A stretch of 64,000 nucleotides of DNA from Petropleomorpha daqingensis (GCF_013408985.1 NZ_JACBZT010000001.1:248001-312000), one strand, 5' to 3'; counted from the first letter of the stretch, positions 16,567 through 26,001 are shown. The notes: generated from the letters alone by a model not told the origin. Translations and numbers: made by a program.

Positions 16567-17483
16567 ACGCGGCCCAGAGCCCAGCCGTCGAGATCAGGGG
16601 CCTGACCAAGCGCTTCGGCGATGTCCAGGCCCTCGACGGCCTCGACCTGACCGTCGAGCACGGCCAGGTCGCCGGGTTCCTCGGCCCCAACGGGGCCGGG
16701 AAGTCGACCACGCTGCGGATCCTGCTCGGCCTGCTCCGGGCCGACGGCGGCAGCGCGTCGCTGCTCGGCGGCGACCCGTGGACCGACGCGGTCGCGCTGC
16801 ACCGCCGGCTGGCCTACGTCCCCGGCGACGTGACCCTGTGGCCGAACCTCACCGGCGGCGAGGTCATCGACCTGCTGCTGCGCCTGCGCGGCCGTCCCGA
16901 CGGCAGGCGCAAGACCGAGCTGCTCGAGCGGTTCGAGCTCGACCCGACCAAGAAGGCCCGCACCTACTCCAAGGGCAACCGGCAGAAGGTCGCCCTGGTC
17001 GCCGCGCTGGCCGCGGACGTCGAGCTGCTGCTGCTCGACGAGCCGACCTCCGGGCTGGACCCGCTCATGGAGGCGGTGTTCACCGAGTGCATCGGGGAGG
17101 CCAAGGCGGCCGGTCGCTCGGTGCTGCTGTCCAGCCACATCCTCGCCGAGGTCGAGAAGCTCTGCGACACCGTGACGATCATCCGCAACGGGCGCACGGT
17201 CGAGAGCGGCACGCTGGCCGACCTGCGGCACCTGACCCGCAACACGGTCACCGCGGTCACGCGGGCCGACCCCGCGCCGCTGGCCGCGCTGACCGGCGTG
17301 CACGACTTCACCGCCGACGGGCACCGCACGACGTTCCTGGTCGACAACGAGCACCTCGACGCGGTCACCCGCGAGCTGGCCGCGCTCGGCCTGGAGAGCC
17401 TGGTCTGCGCGCCGCCGTCGCTGGAGCAGCTGTTCCTGCAGCACTACGGCGACGAGCTCGCAGCGCTCGAGGCGGTCCGGTGA
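16563..17483 (+). CDS. ABC exporter ATP-binding subunit
   Basis: 306 residues. Walker A is [10 protein letters not shown] (about 41-50). The signature region is [15 protein letters not shown], with SKGN replacing the usual LSGGQ, as often seen in drug-exporter ATPases of actinobacteria. Walker B with D-loop is [13 protein letters not shown] and the switch histidine is in [13 protein letters not shown]-terminal ~80-residue extension is typical of DrrA-type subunits. Start and stop both overlap neighbours by 4 bases (ATGA, GTGA), so the exporter is translationally coupled to its regulator and permease. Confidence 0.93.
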   Translation: MNAAQSPAVEIRGLTKRFGDVQALDGLDLTVEHGQVAGFLGPNGAGKSTTLRILLGLLRADGGSASLLGGDPWTDAVALHRRLAYVPGDVTLWPNLTGGEVIDLLLRLRGRPDGRRKTELLERFELDPTKKARTYSKGNRQKVALVAALAADVELLLLDEPTSGLDPLMEAVFTECIGEAKAAGRSVLLSSHILAEVEKLCDTVTIIRNGRTVESGTLADLRHLTRNTVTAVTRADPAPLAALTGVHDFTADGHRTTFLVDNEHLDAVTRELAALGLESLVCAPPSLEQLFLQHYGDELAALEAVR

Positions 17484-19108
17484 GCGCGGCGACCGCCGTC
17501 GCCGTCGTCCCTCGGTCCACCGCCTACGTCGGGACGACGACGCTCCTGCGTGCGGGGCTCCGGCGCGACCGCCGCCGGCTGCTGATCTGGGTGCTCTCGC
17601 TCGGGCTGCTCACCGTCTACGCGACGATCGGGCTCCGCACGATCTACGACACCCCGGCCTCGCGGCAGAGCCGCGCTGCGGTCATCCAGACGCCGGCCGG
17701 GATCATGCTCGGCGGCCCCGGCTACGGCACCGAGAACTACACGATCGGCGCGATGATCGCCAACGAGCTGGGGCTCTCGGTCATGGTCGCGATGGCGATC
17801 CTGTCGCTGCTGCTCGTCGTCCGGCACACCCGGGCCGAGGAGGACGACGGCCGGGCCGAGCTGCTGCTGTCCGGCTCGGTCGGCCGGCGTGCGCCGCTGC
17901 TGGCCGCCCTGCTGCTCATGGGCGCGGCGAACCTCGCGGTCGGCGTCGTCGTCTTCGCCGGGCTGGCCGGCTCCGGGCTGGCGGCCGTCGACTCGCTCGC
18001 GCTGGCCGTCGGCTGGGCGCTCACCGGGGCGGTGTTCGGCTGCGTCGCCGCGGCGACCGCGCAGGTGATGGCGCAGGCGCGGGCGGCGTCGGGGACGGCG
18101 CTCGCCCTGCTCGGTGCGGCCGCGGTCGTGCGCGGCGTCGGCGACATCCTGACCGAGCACGGCAGCGCGCTGTCCTGGCTGTCCCCCATCGCGTGGGCGC
18201 AGCAGACGCGCGCCTTCGTCGACCTGCGCTGGTGGCCGCTGCTCCTGTCGGTGGCCCTCATCGGTGCGCTGACCGCGGTCGCGTTCGCTCTCGACGACCG
18301 GCGCGACGTCGGCGCCGGCCTGGTCGCCCCGCGCCGCGGCCCGGCCGCGGCGGCGCCGTCCCTGGGTGGCCCGGCGGCTCTGGTCGCCCGCCTGCAGCGC
18401 GGCACGGTCCTCGGCTGGACGGCGACCCTCCTGCTGCTCGGGCTGACGTTCGGCTCGCTGTCGGAGTCGGTGACCAGCATGGTCGGCGACATCCCGCAGC
18501 TGCAGAAGGCGCTGGACGTGGGCGCCGACCCGATCGACTCGTTCGCGGCCGCGGCGGCGATGTACTTCGGGCTGCTCGCCGCCTCCTACGCCGTCGCCTC
18601 GGTGCTGCGGCTGCGCGGCGAGGAGGGCGCCGGCCGGGCCGAGCTGCTGCTGGCGACCGCGCTGGACCGGCGCCGGCTGCTCGGGGCGACGCTAGGGGTG
18701 ACCGCCGTCGTGGCGACCGGGCTGCTCGTCGTCGGCGGGCTGGCCGACGGGCTCGCCGCCGCGGGGGTGCTCGGCGACGCGGGCCGGATCGGCCCGCAGC
18801 TGGGCGCGGCGCTGGTGCAGCTGCCGGCGGTGCTCGTGGTCATCGGCCTGGCGGCGGCGCTGGTCGGCGCCGCGCCGCGGTTCGCGCCGTTCGCCTGGCT
18901 GGTCGTGGTCTGGGCCCTGCTCGCCGGCATCTTCGGGCCGCTGCTGGACCTGCCGGACTGGGCGGCGAAGCTCTCGCCGTTCGGCTGGGTCCCGCAGGTG
19001 CCGGCCGAGGACCTCGACGTCGTCCCGCTGGTCGGGCTGGTGGTCGCGGCCGTGGCGCTGATCACGGTCGGTCTGGTCGGCTTCCGGCGGCGCGACGTCC
19101 CTGCCTGA
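17480..19108 (+). CDS. ABC exporter permease subunit (542 aa)
   Basis: About twelve hydrophobic segments in two halves of similar layout. [22 protein letters not shown] in the first half is mirrored by [22 protein letters not shown] in the second. This indicates an internal duplication of a six-helix unit, as in the polyketide-antibiotic exporter permease family (TnrB-like). The GTG at 17480 overlaps the ATPase stop. Together with the ATPase it forms a predicted exporter for a hydrophobic or antibiotic-like compound; the compound is unknown. Confidence 0.88.
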   Translation: MSAATAVAVVPRSTAYVGTTTLLRAGLRRDRRRLLIWVLSLGLLTVYATIGLRTIYDTPASRQSRAAVIQTPAGIMLGGPGYGTENYTIGAMIANELGLSVMVAMAILSLLLVVRHTRAEEDDGRAELLLSGSVGRRAPLLAALLLMGAANLAVGVVVFAGLAGSGLAAVDSLALAVGWALTGAVFGCVAAATAQVMAQARAASGTALALLGAAAVVRGVGDILTEHGSALSWLSPIAWAQQTRAFVDLRWWPLLLSVALIGALTAVAFALDDRRDVGAGLVAPRRGPAAAAPSLGGPAALVARLQRGTVLGWTATLLLLGLTFGSLSESVTSMVGDIPQLQKALDVGADPIDSFAAAAAMYFGLLAASYAVASVLRLRGEEGAGRAELLLATALDRRRLLGATLGVTAVVATGLLVVGGLADGLAAAGVLGDAGRIGPQLGAALVQLPAVLVVIGLAAALVGAAPRFAPFAWLVVVWALLAGIFGPLLDLPDWAAKLSPFGWVPQVPAEDLDVVPLVGLVVAAVALITVGLVGFRRRDVPA

Positions 19109-19122
19109 GTCAGGCTGGACCG

Positions 19123-20160
19123 GTGAGTGAGGACAACAGCGGCTCGGGCTACGTGACCGGTGGCGAGTACAACCGCGACTCGAACTACATCACCGACCGG
19201 ATCACCGCCGACGGCTCGAGCGGCTGGCCGGTGGAGGCCGGGCGGTACCGGCTGGTCGCCGCGCGGGCGTGCCCGTGGGCGAACCGGTCGATCATCGTCC
19301 GCCGGCTGCTCGGCCTGGAGAAGGTGCTCTCGATGGGGCTGACCGGGCCGACGCACGACGAGCGCAGCTGGACCTTCGACCTCGACCCGGGCGGTCGCGA
19401 CCCGGTGCTCGGCTACGAGCGGCTGCAGGAGGCGTTCCTCGCCCGCTTCCCGGACTACGACCGGGGCATCACGGTGCCGGCGATCGTCGACGTCCCGACG
19501 AAGGCCGTCGTCACCAACGACTTCGCGCAGATCACGCTGGACTTCTCCACCGAGTGGACGGCGTTCCACCGCGACGGCGCCCCCGACCTCTACCCCGAGC
19601 GGCTGCGCGCCGAGATGGACGAGGTCATGCAGCGGATCTACACCGAGGTCAACAACGGGGTGTACCGCTGCGGGTTCGCCGGCTCGCAGGAGGCCTACGA
19701 CGCGGCCTACGAGCGGCTGTTCACCGCGCTGGACCGGCTCGAGGAGCGGCTGACCGCGCAGCGCTACCTGATGGGCGGCTCGATCACCGAGGCCGACGTC
19801 CGGCTGTTCACCACGCTGGCCCGCTTCGACGCCGTCTACCACGGCCACTTCAAGTGCAACCGGCAGAAGCTGACCGAGTTCCCCGCGCTGTGGGCCTACG
19901 CGCGCGACCTGTTCCAGACCCCGGGATTCGGCGACACGATCGACTTCCCGCAGATCAAGGAGCACTACTACGTCGTCCACGCCGACATCAACCCGACCCA
20001 GATCATCCCGATGGGTCCGGACACGTCGGTCTGGCTGACCCCGCACGGGCGCGAGTCGCTGGGCGGCCGCCCGTTCGGCGACGGGACGCCGCCGGGGCCG
20101 GTCGTCGAGGGCGAGGAGGTCCCCGCCGACCACGGCCCCGGCGGCATCGGCCACCGCTAG
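19123..20160 (+). CDS. Glutathionyl-hydroquinone reductase-like protein (Xi-class GST family)
   Basis: 345 residues. The thioredoxin-fold N-terminal domain has the redox motif ARACPWANR with Cys50. The all-helical C-terminal domain contains LMGGSITEADVRLFTTLARFD, matching the YqjG/ECM4 family. Members reduce thiol-hydroquinone conjugates. Actinobacteria use mycothiol rather than glutathione, so the real thiol partner here is uncertain. The GTG at 19123 lies 6 bases after CAGGCT and 14 bases after the permease stop. It could therefore be leaderless or read through from the exporter operon. Convergent with the MFS gene at 20165. Confidence 0.85.
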   Translation: MSEDNSGSGYVTGGEYNRDSNYITDRITADGSSGWPVEAGRYRLVAARACPWANRSIIVRRLLGLEKVLSMGLTGPTHDERSWTFDLDPGGRDPVLGYERLQEAFLARFPDYDRGITVPAIVDVPTKAVVTNDFAQITLDFSTEWTAFHRDGAPDLYPERLRAEMDEVMQRIYTEVNNGVYRCGFAGSQEAYDAAYERLFTALDRLEERLTAQRYLMGGSITEADVRLFTTLARFDAVYHGHFKCNRQKLTEFPALWAYARDLFQTPGFGDTIDFPQIKEHYYVVHADINPTQIIPMGPDTSVWLTPHGRESLGGRPFGDGTPPGPVVEGEEVPADHGPGGIGHR

Positions 20161-20164
20161 GAAC

Positions 20165-21595
20165 TCACGCGGCAGCCGCCTCCGGAGCGGGGTCGACGAG
20201 CGGCACCACGGGCGCGGCCACCCGCGCCGGGCTCGGCACGCGCAGCGCCAGCAGGGCCGCCACCAGGGACGCCCCGGCCAGGACGAGGAACGCCGCCGTG
20301 AAGGCCGACTCGACCGGGAGCCCGGTCGCGTCCACCCCGCCGGCCAGCAGGCTGCTCAGGACGGCGGTGCCCAGCGCGCCGCCGATCGTGCGGACGTTGG
20401 CGCTCATCCCGTTGGCCGCGCCGGTCTGCGCGCTCGGCACGTTGGCGACGATCAGCATGGTGATCGCGGCGTAGCCCACGCCGGCCCCGATCCCGAACAC
20501 GCCGCCGGCCACGGCCAGCTGCCACTGCGCGCCGTGCAGGAACGCCAGGCCGAGGCAGGCCACCAGGCCGAGCAGCGAGCTGGCGACCAGCTGGGGCTTC
20601 GGGCCGAGGACCGCGGTCAGGCGGCCGGAGAGCGCCCCGCCGACGGCCATCGTCACGAGCATCGGCAGCAGCACCAGGCCGGCGACGGTCACGCTGTCGC
20701 CGAAGCCGTAGCCGCTCGCCGCGGGCACCTGGACGAACTGCGGGAGGAAGGCGAAGACACCGAACATCGCCGCGCCGAACAGGAGGGCGACGGCGTTCGT
20801 CGTCCGGACGGCGGGGAGCTGCAGCATCCGCACGTCGATGAGCGGGGTCCGCGAGCGCAGCTCGAGCCCGACCCACCCGGCGAACAGGACGACGGCCAGG
20901 ACGAGCAGGCCGATCGTGCGCGGCGACGCCCAGCCCCACGTGTGCCCGAGGCTCAACGGGAGCAGCAGGGCGAGCAGCCAGCCGGTGAGCAGCGCGGCGG
21001 CGGCGAGGTTGACCCGGCCCGGCGTCCGGACCGGCGACGCCGGCACGAACCGGGCGGCCAGGACGGCGATGACGACGACGAGCACGAACGGGATGCCGAA
21101 CAGCCAGCGCCAGCCGAACGCGTCGACGACCGGTCCGGCGAGCACGGTGCCCAGCCCGCTGCCGACGGCGATGACCGAGGACAGCGCGCCGACGGCGGTC
21201 GCCAGCCGCTCGCGCGGGAACTCGTCGCGCAGGATGCCGAAGGAGACCGCGAAGACTGCGCCGCCGGCGCCCTGCAGCACGCGGCCGGCGATGAGCACGC
21301 CGACGGTCGGCGCGAGCGCGGAGACCAGCAGGCCGACCGCGATCACGGCCAGGGCCCAGACGAGCATGCGGTGCTTGCCGACCATGTCGCCGACCCGCCC
21401 GAGCACGGGGGTGGCGACGGCGGCCGCGAGCAGCCACGCGGTGAGCACCCACGTGACGGTGGAGGGATCGGTGTGCAGCGCCGCGCGGAGGGTCGGCAGG
21501 ACGGGGGTGACCAGCGACTGGAGCACCGCGAAGGCGGCCACGGCGGCCGACAGCACGAGCAGGACCAGCCGCGGGGAGGAACGACGAGCAGGCAT
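20165..21595 (-). CDS. MFS drug-efflux transporter (476 aa, DHA2-like)
   Basis: Fourteen hydrophobic segments are expected from the pattern. Motif A is GRVGDMVGKHRM after helix 2. Motif C-like glycine-rich segments (VIAVGSGLGTVLAGPVVDAFGWRW, shown here only as residues around 150-175) mark an antiporter of drug:H+ type. The ATG at 21595 follows GAAGGA. It is divergent from a TetR gene, with two adjacent palindromes in the 141-base gap, a standard efflux-pump/repressor arrangement. The exported compound is unknown. Confidence 0.9.
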   Translation of the reverse strand: MPARRSSPRLVLLVLSAAVAAFAVLQSLVTPVLPTLRAALHTDPSTVTWVLTAWLLAAAVATPVLGRVGDMVGKHRMLVWALAVIAVGLLVSALAPTVGVLIAGRVLQGAGGAVFAVSFGILRDEFPRERLATAVGALSSVIAVGSGLGTVLAGPVVDAFGWRWLFGIPFVLVVVIAVLAARFVPASPVRTPGRVNLAAAALLTGWLLALLLPLSLGHTWGWASPRTIGLLVLAVVLFAGWVGLELRSRTPLIDVRMLQLPAVRTTNAVALLFGAAMFGVFAFLPQFVQVPAASGYGFGDSVTVAGLVLLPMLVTMAVGGALSGRLTAVLGPKPQLVASSLLGLVACLGLAFLHGAQWQLAVAGGVFGIGAGVGYAAITMLIVANVPSAQTGAANGMSANVRTIGGALGTAVLSSLLAGGVDATGLPVESAFTAAFLVLAGASLVAALLALRVPSPARVAAPVVPLVDPAPEAAAA

Positions 21596-21668
21596 GAGCC
21601 GTCCTTCGAAAGGAGGGAGAAGGTGCGCCGCAGCGCTCCGGGGGCGCGACGTCGGGCGGCCGGAGAGG

Positions 21669-21714
21669 TAAAGTGGAAGACGCTCCTCCACTTTAGCGGA
21701 GGCTCGCCTCCGCT
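21669..21714. promoter_or_regulatory. Two abutting palindromes between MFS and tetR genes
   Basis: The first, 21669-21695, has perfect 9-base arms TAAAGTGGA/TCCACTTTA around 9 bases. The second, 21695-21714, has perfect arms AGCGGAGGC/GCCTCCGCT around TC. They share base 21695. The first looks like the TetR operator; the second may be a second site or an early stem in the tetR leader. Confidence 0.7.
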
Positions 21715-21736
21715 TTCAAGTCCGGGAGGGAACGAC

Positions 21737-22294
21737 ATGGCCGAGCCGGTGACGGTGCGCCGCCCCACGCGGGCCGACGCCCGTCGGAACTTCGACGCGC
21801 TGCTGACCGCCGCCCGCGACGCCTTCGGCGAGGAAGGCGCCGCCGCCTCGCTCGAGGACGTCGCCCGCCGGGCCGGCGTCGGGATCGGCACGCTGTACCG
21901 CCACTTCCCCACCCGCCAGGCGCTGTTCGAGGCCGTCTACGTCGGCGAGATCGAGGAGCTCGTCCGGGTCGCCGACGACGTCGCCGACCGGCCGGCCTGG
22001 GAGGCGCTGCTCGCCTGGTTGCGGCAGTTCGCCGACTACCTGGTCACCAAGCGGGCGATCGCCGTCGAGCTGGACCGCCAGTCCGAGGTCATGCGCGCCT
22101 GCCGCGAGGCGATGTTCGCCGCCGGGGTGCCGCTGCTCGAGCGGGCCCAGGCCGCCGGCGAGGTGCGCACCGACCTGACCTTCGACGACCTGATCAAGCT
22201 GATCGCCGGCGTCACGTCCTCGGGCTCGACCGACGACGCCCAGCGCGAGCGGCTGCTCACCGTCGCCCTCGACGGCATCCGCCCCCGCGGTTAG
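21737..22294 (+). CDS. TetR-family repressor of the adjacent MFS pump (185 aa)
   Basis: Helix-turn-helix of residues about 18-65 with AAARDAFGEEG-type first helix, SLEDVARRAGVGIGTLYRHF as the DNA-binding unit, and a short helical C-terminus ending in a SSGSTDDAQR segment seen in this subfamily. The ATG at 21737 follows GGGAGGG. Divergent from the MFS exporter gene with paired palindromes between, so it is very likely the pump's repressor. Confidence 0.9.
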   Translation: MAEPVTVRRPTRADARRNFDALLTAARDAFGEEGAAASLEDVARRAGVGIGTLYRHFPTRQALFEAVYVGEIEELVRVADDVADRPAWEALLAWLRQFADYLVTKRAIAVELDRQSEVMRACREAMFAAGVPLLERAQAAGEVRTDLTFDDLIKLIAGVTSSGSTDDAQRERLLTVALDGIRPRG

Positions 22295-22344
22295 GCGCGC
22301 GAAACCGCGGCGGCCGGGCGTGCTCGGCGTGCCACGATGCGGGG

Positions 22345-22638
22345 ATGAGCAGCGACGTCGCCGTCGACGTGAGTGCCCTGGCGATCAACGTCACGATCCC
22401 CGAAGCGCTGCGCTGGACCGACACCCGCCGCGGTGAGGAGTTCGAGCTGACCACGCTCAACGTCCGGCTGCTGCGGGACGGGCACCTGGCCGCGAAGGCC
22501 TACGGCCGGCCGACAGCGGGTGGCCGCGGCGCGTACGTCTCGTTCCGGGTGCCCGACCGGCCGGAGCTGGCGGCGCTCGTGTCCGAGGCCGCCGAGCGGG
22601 CCGGCGAGCTGTGGACCGCGCACCGCGGTCTCGGGTGA
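22345..22638 (+). CDS. Hypothetical protein (97 aa)
   Basis: Unrecognised small soluble protein with alternating hydrophobic residues suggesting beta strands, then a helical C-terminus (ELAALVSEAAERAGELW). No cysteines, signal or membrane segment. The ATG at 22345 is preceded by CACGAT at 6 bases, fitting a leaderless start. It lies alone between a tetR gene and the convergent AlaX gene. Confidence 0.5.
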   Translation: MSSDVAVDVSALAINVTIPEALRWTDTRRGEEFELTTLNVRLLRDGHLAAKAYGRPTAGGRGAYVSFRVPDRPELAALVSEAAERAGELWTAHRGLG

Positions 22639-22644
22639 CGCTTC

Positions 22645-23379
22645 TCAGACGATCCGGATGCGCAGGCGGCGGAAGCCGCGGCCCTTGTTCTCCATCTTCG
22701 TGACCTCGACCCGCCCCACCATCGACGTCGAGGCGACGTGGGTGCCGCCGTCGGCCTGCGTGTCCAGGCCGACGATGTCCACGATCCGCACGACCGCGAT
22801 GTCCGGGGGCAGCAGGTTCGTCGCCGTCCGGATGATGTCGGGGATCGCGAACGCCTCCTCCCGCGGCAGCGTCGTGACCTCGATCGGCCGGTTGGCGGCG
22901 ATCTCGGCGTTGACCGACTCGGCGACCCGCTCCTTGAAGTCCGGCGGTACCTCGGCCAGGTCGAAGTCCATCCGCGCGGTGAGCGGCTCCATGTTGCCGC
23001 CGGTCACCAGCGCGCCGAAGTCCCGGAACACCACGCCGGTCAGCACGTGCAGCCCGCTGTGGGTGCGCATCAGCGCCGTCCGCCGCTCGTCGTCCAGCGC
23101 GCCACGCACCGCGGTGCCCGGCGGCGGCACGGGGTCCCCCTCGACCGGGATCAGGTAGAGCTCGTCGCCCTTGCGCGTACCCGCGATCCGGGTGCGGACC
23201 CCGCCCCACAGCAGCACGCCCTCGTCCGGCGGCTGCCCGCCGCCGCCCGGGTAGAAGGCCGACCGGTCCAGCACGATCCCCTGCTCGGCATCGGAGGACA
23301 GCACGGTCGCGTCCCACTCGCGGACCGTGCTGTCGTCCAGGTCGAGCCGGTGGGTGTGCCCGTGGGTCTCGGTCGCCAT
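22645..23379 (-). CDS. alaX: AlaX-type alanyl-tRNA editing hydrolase
   Basis: Free-standing editing domain that removes Ser or Gly from mischarged tRNA-Ala. 244 residues with the N-terminal beta-barrel (AFYPGGGGQPPDEG) and the editing core. The metal site has HxxxH in RTHSGLHVL near residue 107. The second motif, normally CxGTH, reads ADGGTHVA, so the usual cysteine ligand is an aspartate. The start ATG at 23379 gives an N-terminus rich in His (MATETHGHTHRL). No tRNA synthetase is adjacent. Confidence 0.88.
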   Translation of the reverse strand: MATETHGHTHRLDLDDSTVREWDATVLSSDAEQGIVLDRSAFYPGGGGQPPDEGVLLWGGVRTRIAGTRKGDELYLIPVEGDPVPPPGTAVRGALDDERRTALMRTHSGLHVLTGVVFRDFGALVTGGNMEPLTARMDFDLAEVPPDFKERVAESVNAEIAANRPIEVTTLPREEAFAIPDIIRTATNLLPPDIAVVRIVDIVGLDTQADGGTHVASTSMVGRVEVTKMENKGRGFRRLRIRIV

Positions 23380-23401
23380 GGGCCCATCCTGTCGTGGCGG
23401 G

Positions 23402-24049
23402 TCAGACGGTGGCGGGCACGGGTGCGGGGACGGCCGGCTCGAGCGACCGTGGACGGACGACGGCGAGGGTGACCGACGCCGCGACGAACCACAGCGTGAT
23501 GCCGGCCATCGGGAGGAAGAAGGTGCCGAGCACGAGCACCGCCAGCGGGATCCCGGCGATGCCGAGACCGAGCGGGATCCCCTCCCGCCGGAAGCCGGCG
23601 ACGCTCACCGCCGCGACGAGCACCACCACCGAGAGCGTGGCGGCCACGATGAACTCGCCGAAGACGGCGCCGTCCCAGAACCGGCTGACCGCGCCGCTCG
23701 GGGCGCCCACCACCGTGAGGGTCCGGGACAGCGGGATCGCGGCGTAGAGCAGGCCGAACACGAGCACGGTGAGCGCGAAGGCCCGCCCTGCCCCGACGGC
23801 GAGCAGCCGAAGCGTGCGCGACGCCCCACCCGCGTCGAGCCGCCGGCCCACCACCGTCGCGAAGACCCACAGGAAGGGGACGGCGAGCAGGGTGACGGCC
23901 GCGGCGGCGAGCCACTGCCCGTCGCCGTGGGCGGCGTACCAGGCGGCGATGTGCGCGTCGGAGCCGAACGGCGCGGCCGGGTCCCAGAACCAGCCGACGT
24001 CGAGCAGGACGATGCCGGCGAGGCCGGACAGGGCGGACAGGCGTGACAT
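23402..24049 (-). CDS. Multi-helix membrane protein (DUF4386-like, 215 aa)
   Basis: Six to seven hydrophobic segments. Conserved-looking features are WFWDPAAPFGSDAHIAAW in the first loop and AGITLWFVAASVTLAV near the end. It resembles small DUF4386-type membrane proteins of unknown function, a tentative match. The ATG at 24049 follows GGAGGAG. It is divergent from the histidine kinase gene, and the palindromes in between suggest that the two-component system controls it. Confidence 0.6.
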   Translation of the reverse strand: MSRLSALSGLAGIVLLDVGWFWDPAAPFGSDAHIAAWYAAHGDGQWLAAAAVTLLAVPFLWVFATVVGRRLDAGGASRTLRLLAVGAGRAFALTVLVFGLLYAAIPLSRTLTVVGAPSGAVSRFWDGAVFGEFIVAATLSVVVLVAAVSVAGFRREGIPLGLGIAGIPLAVLVLGTFFLPMAGITLWFVAASVTLAVVRPRSLEPAVPAPVPATV

Positions 24050-24128
24050 GGCGCTCCTCCGTGGTGGGGAGACCCGTGACGGGCCTCGACGCGCCGAGAA
24101 CGCTAGGAACCGCGGGGCCGCGGATCGT

Positions 24129-24175
24129 CCACCGTGCGATGGGAAGACCGGCGCGGTGTCCATCGCGCGATGGAC
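24129..24175. promoter_or_regulatory. Paired palindromes between membrane gene and two-component operon
   Basis: GTCCATCGCGCGATGGAC (24158-24175) is a perfect 18-bp palindrome. A second related site, CCACCGTGCGATGG (24129-24142), lies 31 bases away start to start, with one half-site intact. They are in the divergent region and are probable binding sites for the NarL-type response regulator encoded at 25351. Confidence 0.65.
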
Positions 24176-24211
24176 GCGCGGGCCCCGCCGCGCGACCTAG
24201 GGTTCTGGCCC

Positions 24212-25354
24212 GTGCAACTGCTCCGGGACCGCGCCCTGGACGCCTTCGTCGTCCTGCTGGCGGCCGTGGAGGTCGCGTCCGTGCTGGCCGCCGATCCGCC
24301 GCGCGCCGCCGCGGCGGCCGTGGTCTCGGCGGTGTCGGCGCTCGTCCTGCTCGCGCACCGCTGGCAGCCCCTGGCCGCGTGCGTCGCTGCCTTCGCCGCG
24401 CTCACCCTCTCCGTCGCGCTCACCCCTCGCTCGACGCTGCCCCAGTTCTTCGGCACGCTGGCGACCTTCGCGATCGCCGGCGCCGTCAACCGCGAGCGCG
24501 AGGCGGTGGTGGCCTGGCTGGCCGGCGCCGGGATGCTGGCGTACGCCGCGTGGGTCGATCCGGTGGGCGGAGGCCTCGGTGACTTCGCGCTCTCCCTCGC
24601 GTTCGGGACGACGATGTGGGGCGCCGGCCTGCTGGTCGCCCGCCGCGCCCGCTCCACCGCGGCGGCCGTGCGCCGGGCCGAGGACGCCGAGCGCGACCGG
24701 CTCGAGCAGGGCCGCCGGGCGGTGGAGGAGGAGCGGGCGCGGATCGCCCGGGAGCTGCACGACGTCGTCAGCCACGGCTTGTCCGTCGTCGTCCTGCAGA
24801 CCGTCGCCGCGCGCGCCGCGCTGCACGACGGCGAGCCGGCCGCCGCGGTCGACCGGCACCTCGACGCCGTCGAGGAGACCGCCCGGGATTCGCTCGGCGA
24901 CATGCGCCGCATGCTCGGGCTGCTGCAGGCCGACGACGCCGACGGCCCCTCGGCCCCGGCGCCCGGGCTGAGCTCGCTCCCCGCGCTCGTCGACCGCGCC
25001 TCGGCCGGGCTGCGGATCGGCGCCGTGGACGTGGACACCGGCGCGGAGCTGCCGGGCGGGATCGAGCTCGCCGTCTACCGGATCGTCCAGGAAGCGCTGA
25101 CCAACGCCGCCAAGCACGCGCCGGGCTCCTCGGTCGCGGTGCGCGTGCAGGTCGCCGACGGCCGGGTGACCGCATCGGTGGTCAACACCGCCGGCGGGCC
25201 GGGACCGACCGTCCCCGGCTCGGGGCGCGGCCTGGTGGGCATGCGGGAGCGCGTCGCGCTCTACGGCGGGACGCTCGCCGCCGGCCCGACCGCCGACGGC
25301 TACGCGCTGACCGCCTCGCTGCCCCTCGACGCCGACGTCGTGGCCGCGCCGTGA
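24212..25354 (+). CDS. NarL-type sensor histidine kinase (380 aa)
   Basis: N-terminal region with about five hydrophobic segments, then a DHp domain of the HisKA_3 type with EEERARIARELHDVVSHGL (phosphorylated His183), and an HATPase domain with EALTNAAKHAP (N box) and GRGLVGMRERV (G box). No extracellular sensor domain is visible; sensing is likely within the membrane. The GTG at 24212 is 8 bases after a TAGGGT -10 element, probably leaderless. The last codons overlap the response regulator start (GTGA). Confidence 0.92.
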   Translation: MQLLRDRALDAFVVLLAAVEVASVLAADPPRAAAAAVVSAVSALVLLAHRWQPLAACVAAFAALTLSVALTPRSTLPQFFGTLATFAIAGAVNREREAVVAWLAGAGMLAYAAWVDPVGGGLGDFALSLAFGTTMWGAGLLVARRARSTAAAVRRAEDAERDRLEQGRRAVEEERARIARELHDVVSHGLSVVVLQTVAARAALHDGEPAAAVDRHLDAVEETARDSLGDMRRMLGLLQADDADGPSAPAPGLSSLPALVDRASAGLRIGAVDVDTGAELPGGIELAVYRIVQEALTNAAKHAPGSSVAVRVQVADGRVTASVVNTAGGPGPTVPGSGRGLVGMRERVALYGGTLAAGPTADGYALTASLPLDADVVAAP

Positions 25355-26001
25355 TCGACGTCCTCCTCGCCGACGACCAGGCGCTGGTCCGCGACGGCTT
25401 CCGCGCGCTCATCGACCGCGAGCCCGATCTGCGGGTGGTCGCCGAGGCGGTCGACGGGGTCGAGGCGATCGCCCAGGCGCGCCGGCACCGGCCGGCCGTC
25501 GTCCTCATGGACATCCGCATGCCGAACATCGACGGCCTCACCGCCACCGCGCGGGTGCTCGCCCTGCCCGACCCGCCCCGGGTGCTCGTGCTGACCACCT
25601 TCGACCGCGACGACTGGGTCTACGAGGCGCTGCGCGCCGGGGCGAGCGGCTTCCTGCTCAAGGACGTCCGCGGGCACCAGCTCACCGATGCCATCCGCAC
25701 CGTCGCGGCCGGGGAGGCGCTGCTCGCGCCGTCGGTGACCCGGCGGCTGATCGAGCAGTTCGTGTCCCGCGCCCCGCAGCGCCCGCCGGCCGCCCTGCCC
25801 GAGCTCACGGAGCGGGAACGCGACGTCCTGCGGCTGCTCGCCGGCGGGCTGTCGAACGCCGAGATCGCCCGGTCGCTGGTGATCGGTCACTCCACCGTGA
25901 AGACGCACGTCAACCGGCTGCTCACCAAGCTGGGGCTGCGCGACCGGGCGCAGGCGGTCGTCTACGCCTACGAGTCGGGATTCGTGCGGCCGGGCGGCTG
26001 A
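25351..26001 (+). CDS. NarL/FixJ-type response regulator (216 aa)
   Basis: Receiver domain at residues 1-120 with acidic pair DD (8-9), phospho-acceptor Asp54 (VLMDIRMPN) and Lys in FLLKDV. The C-terminal LuxR helix-turn-helix has TERERDVLRLLAGGLSNAEI and STVKTHVNRLLTKLGL. The GTG overlaps the kinase stop, so the pair is translationally coupled. Likely targets are the divergent membrane gene and its own operon through the palindromes at 24129-24175. Confidence 0.93.
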   Translation: MIDVLLADDQALVRDGFRALIDREPDLRVVAEAVDGVEAIAQARRHRPAVVLMDIRMPNIDGLTATARVLALPDPPRVLVLTTFDRDDWVYEALRAGASGFLLKDVRGHQLTDAIRTVAAGEALLAPSVTRRLIEQFVSRAPQRPPAALPELTERERDVLRLLAGGLSNAEIARSLVIGHSTVKTHVNRLLTKLGLRDRAQAVVYAYESGFVRPGG

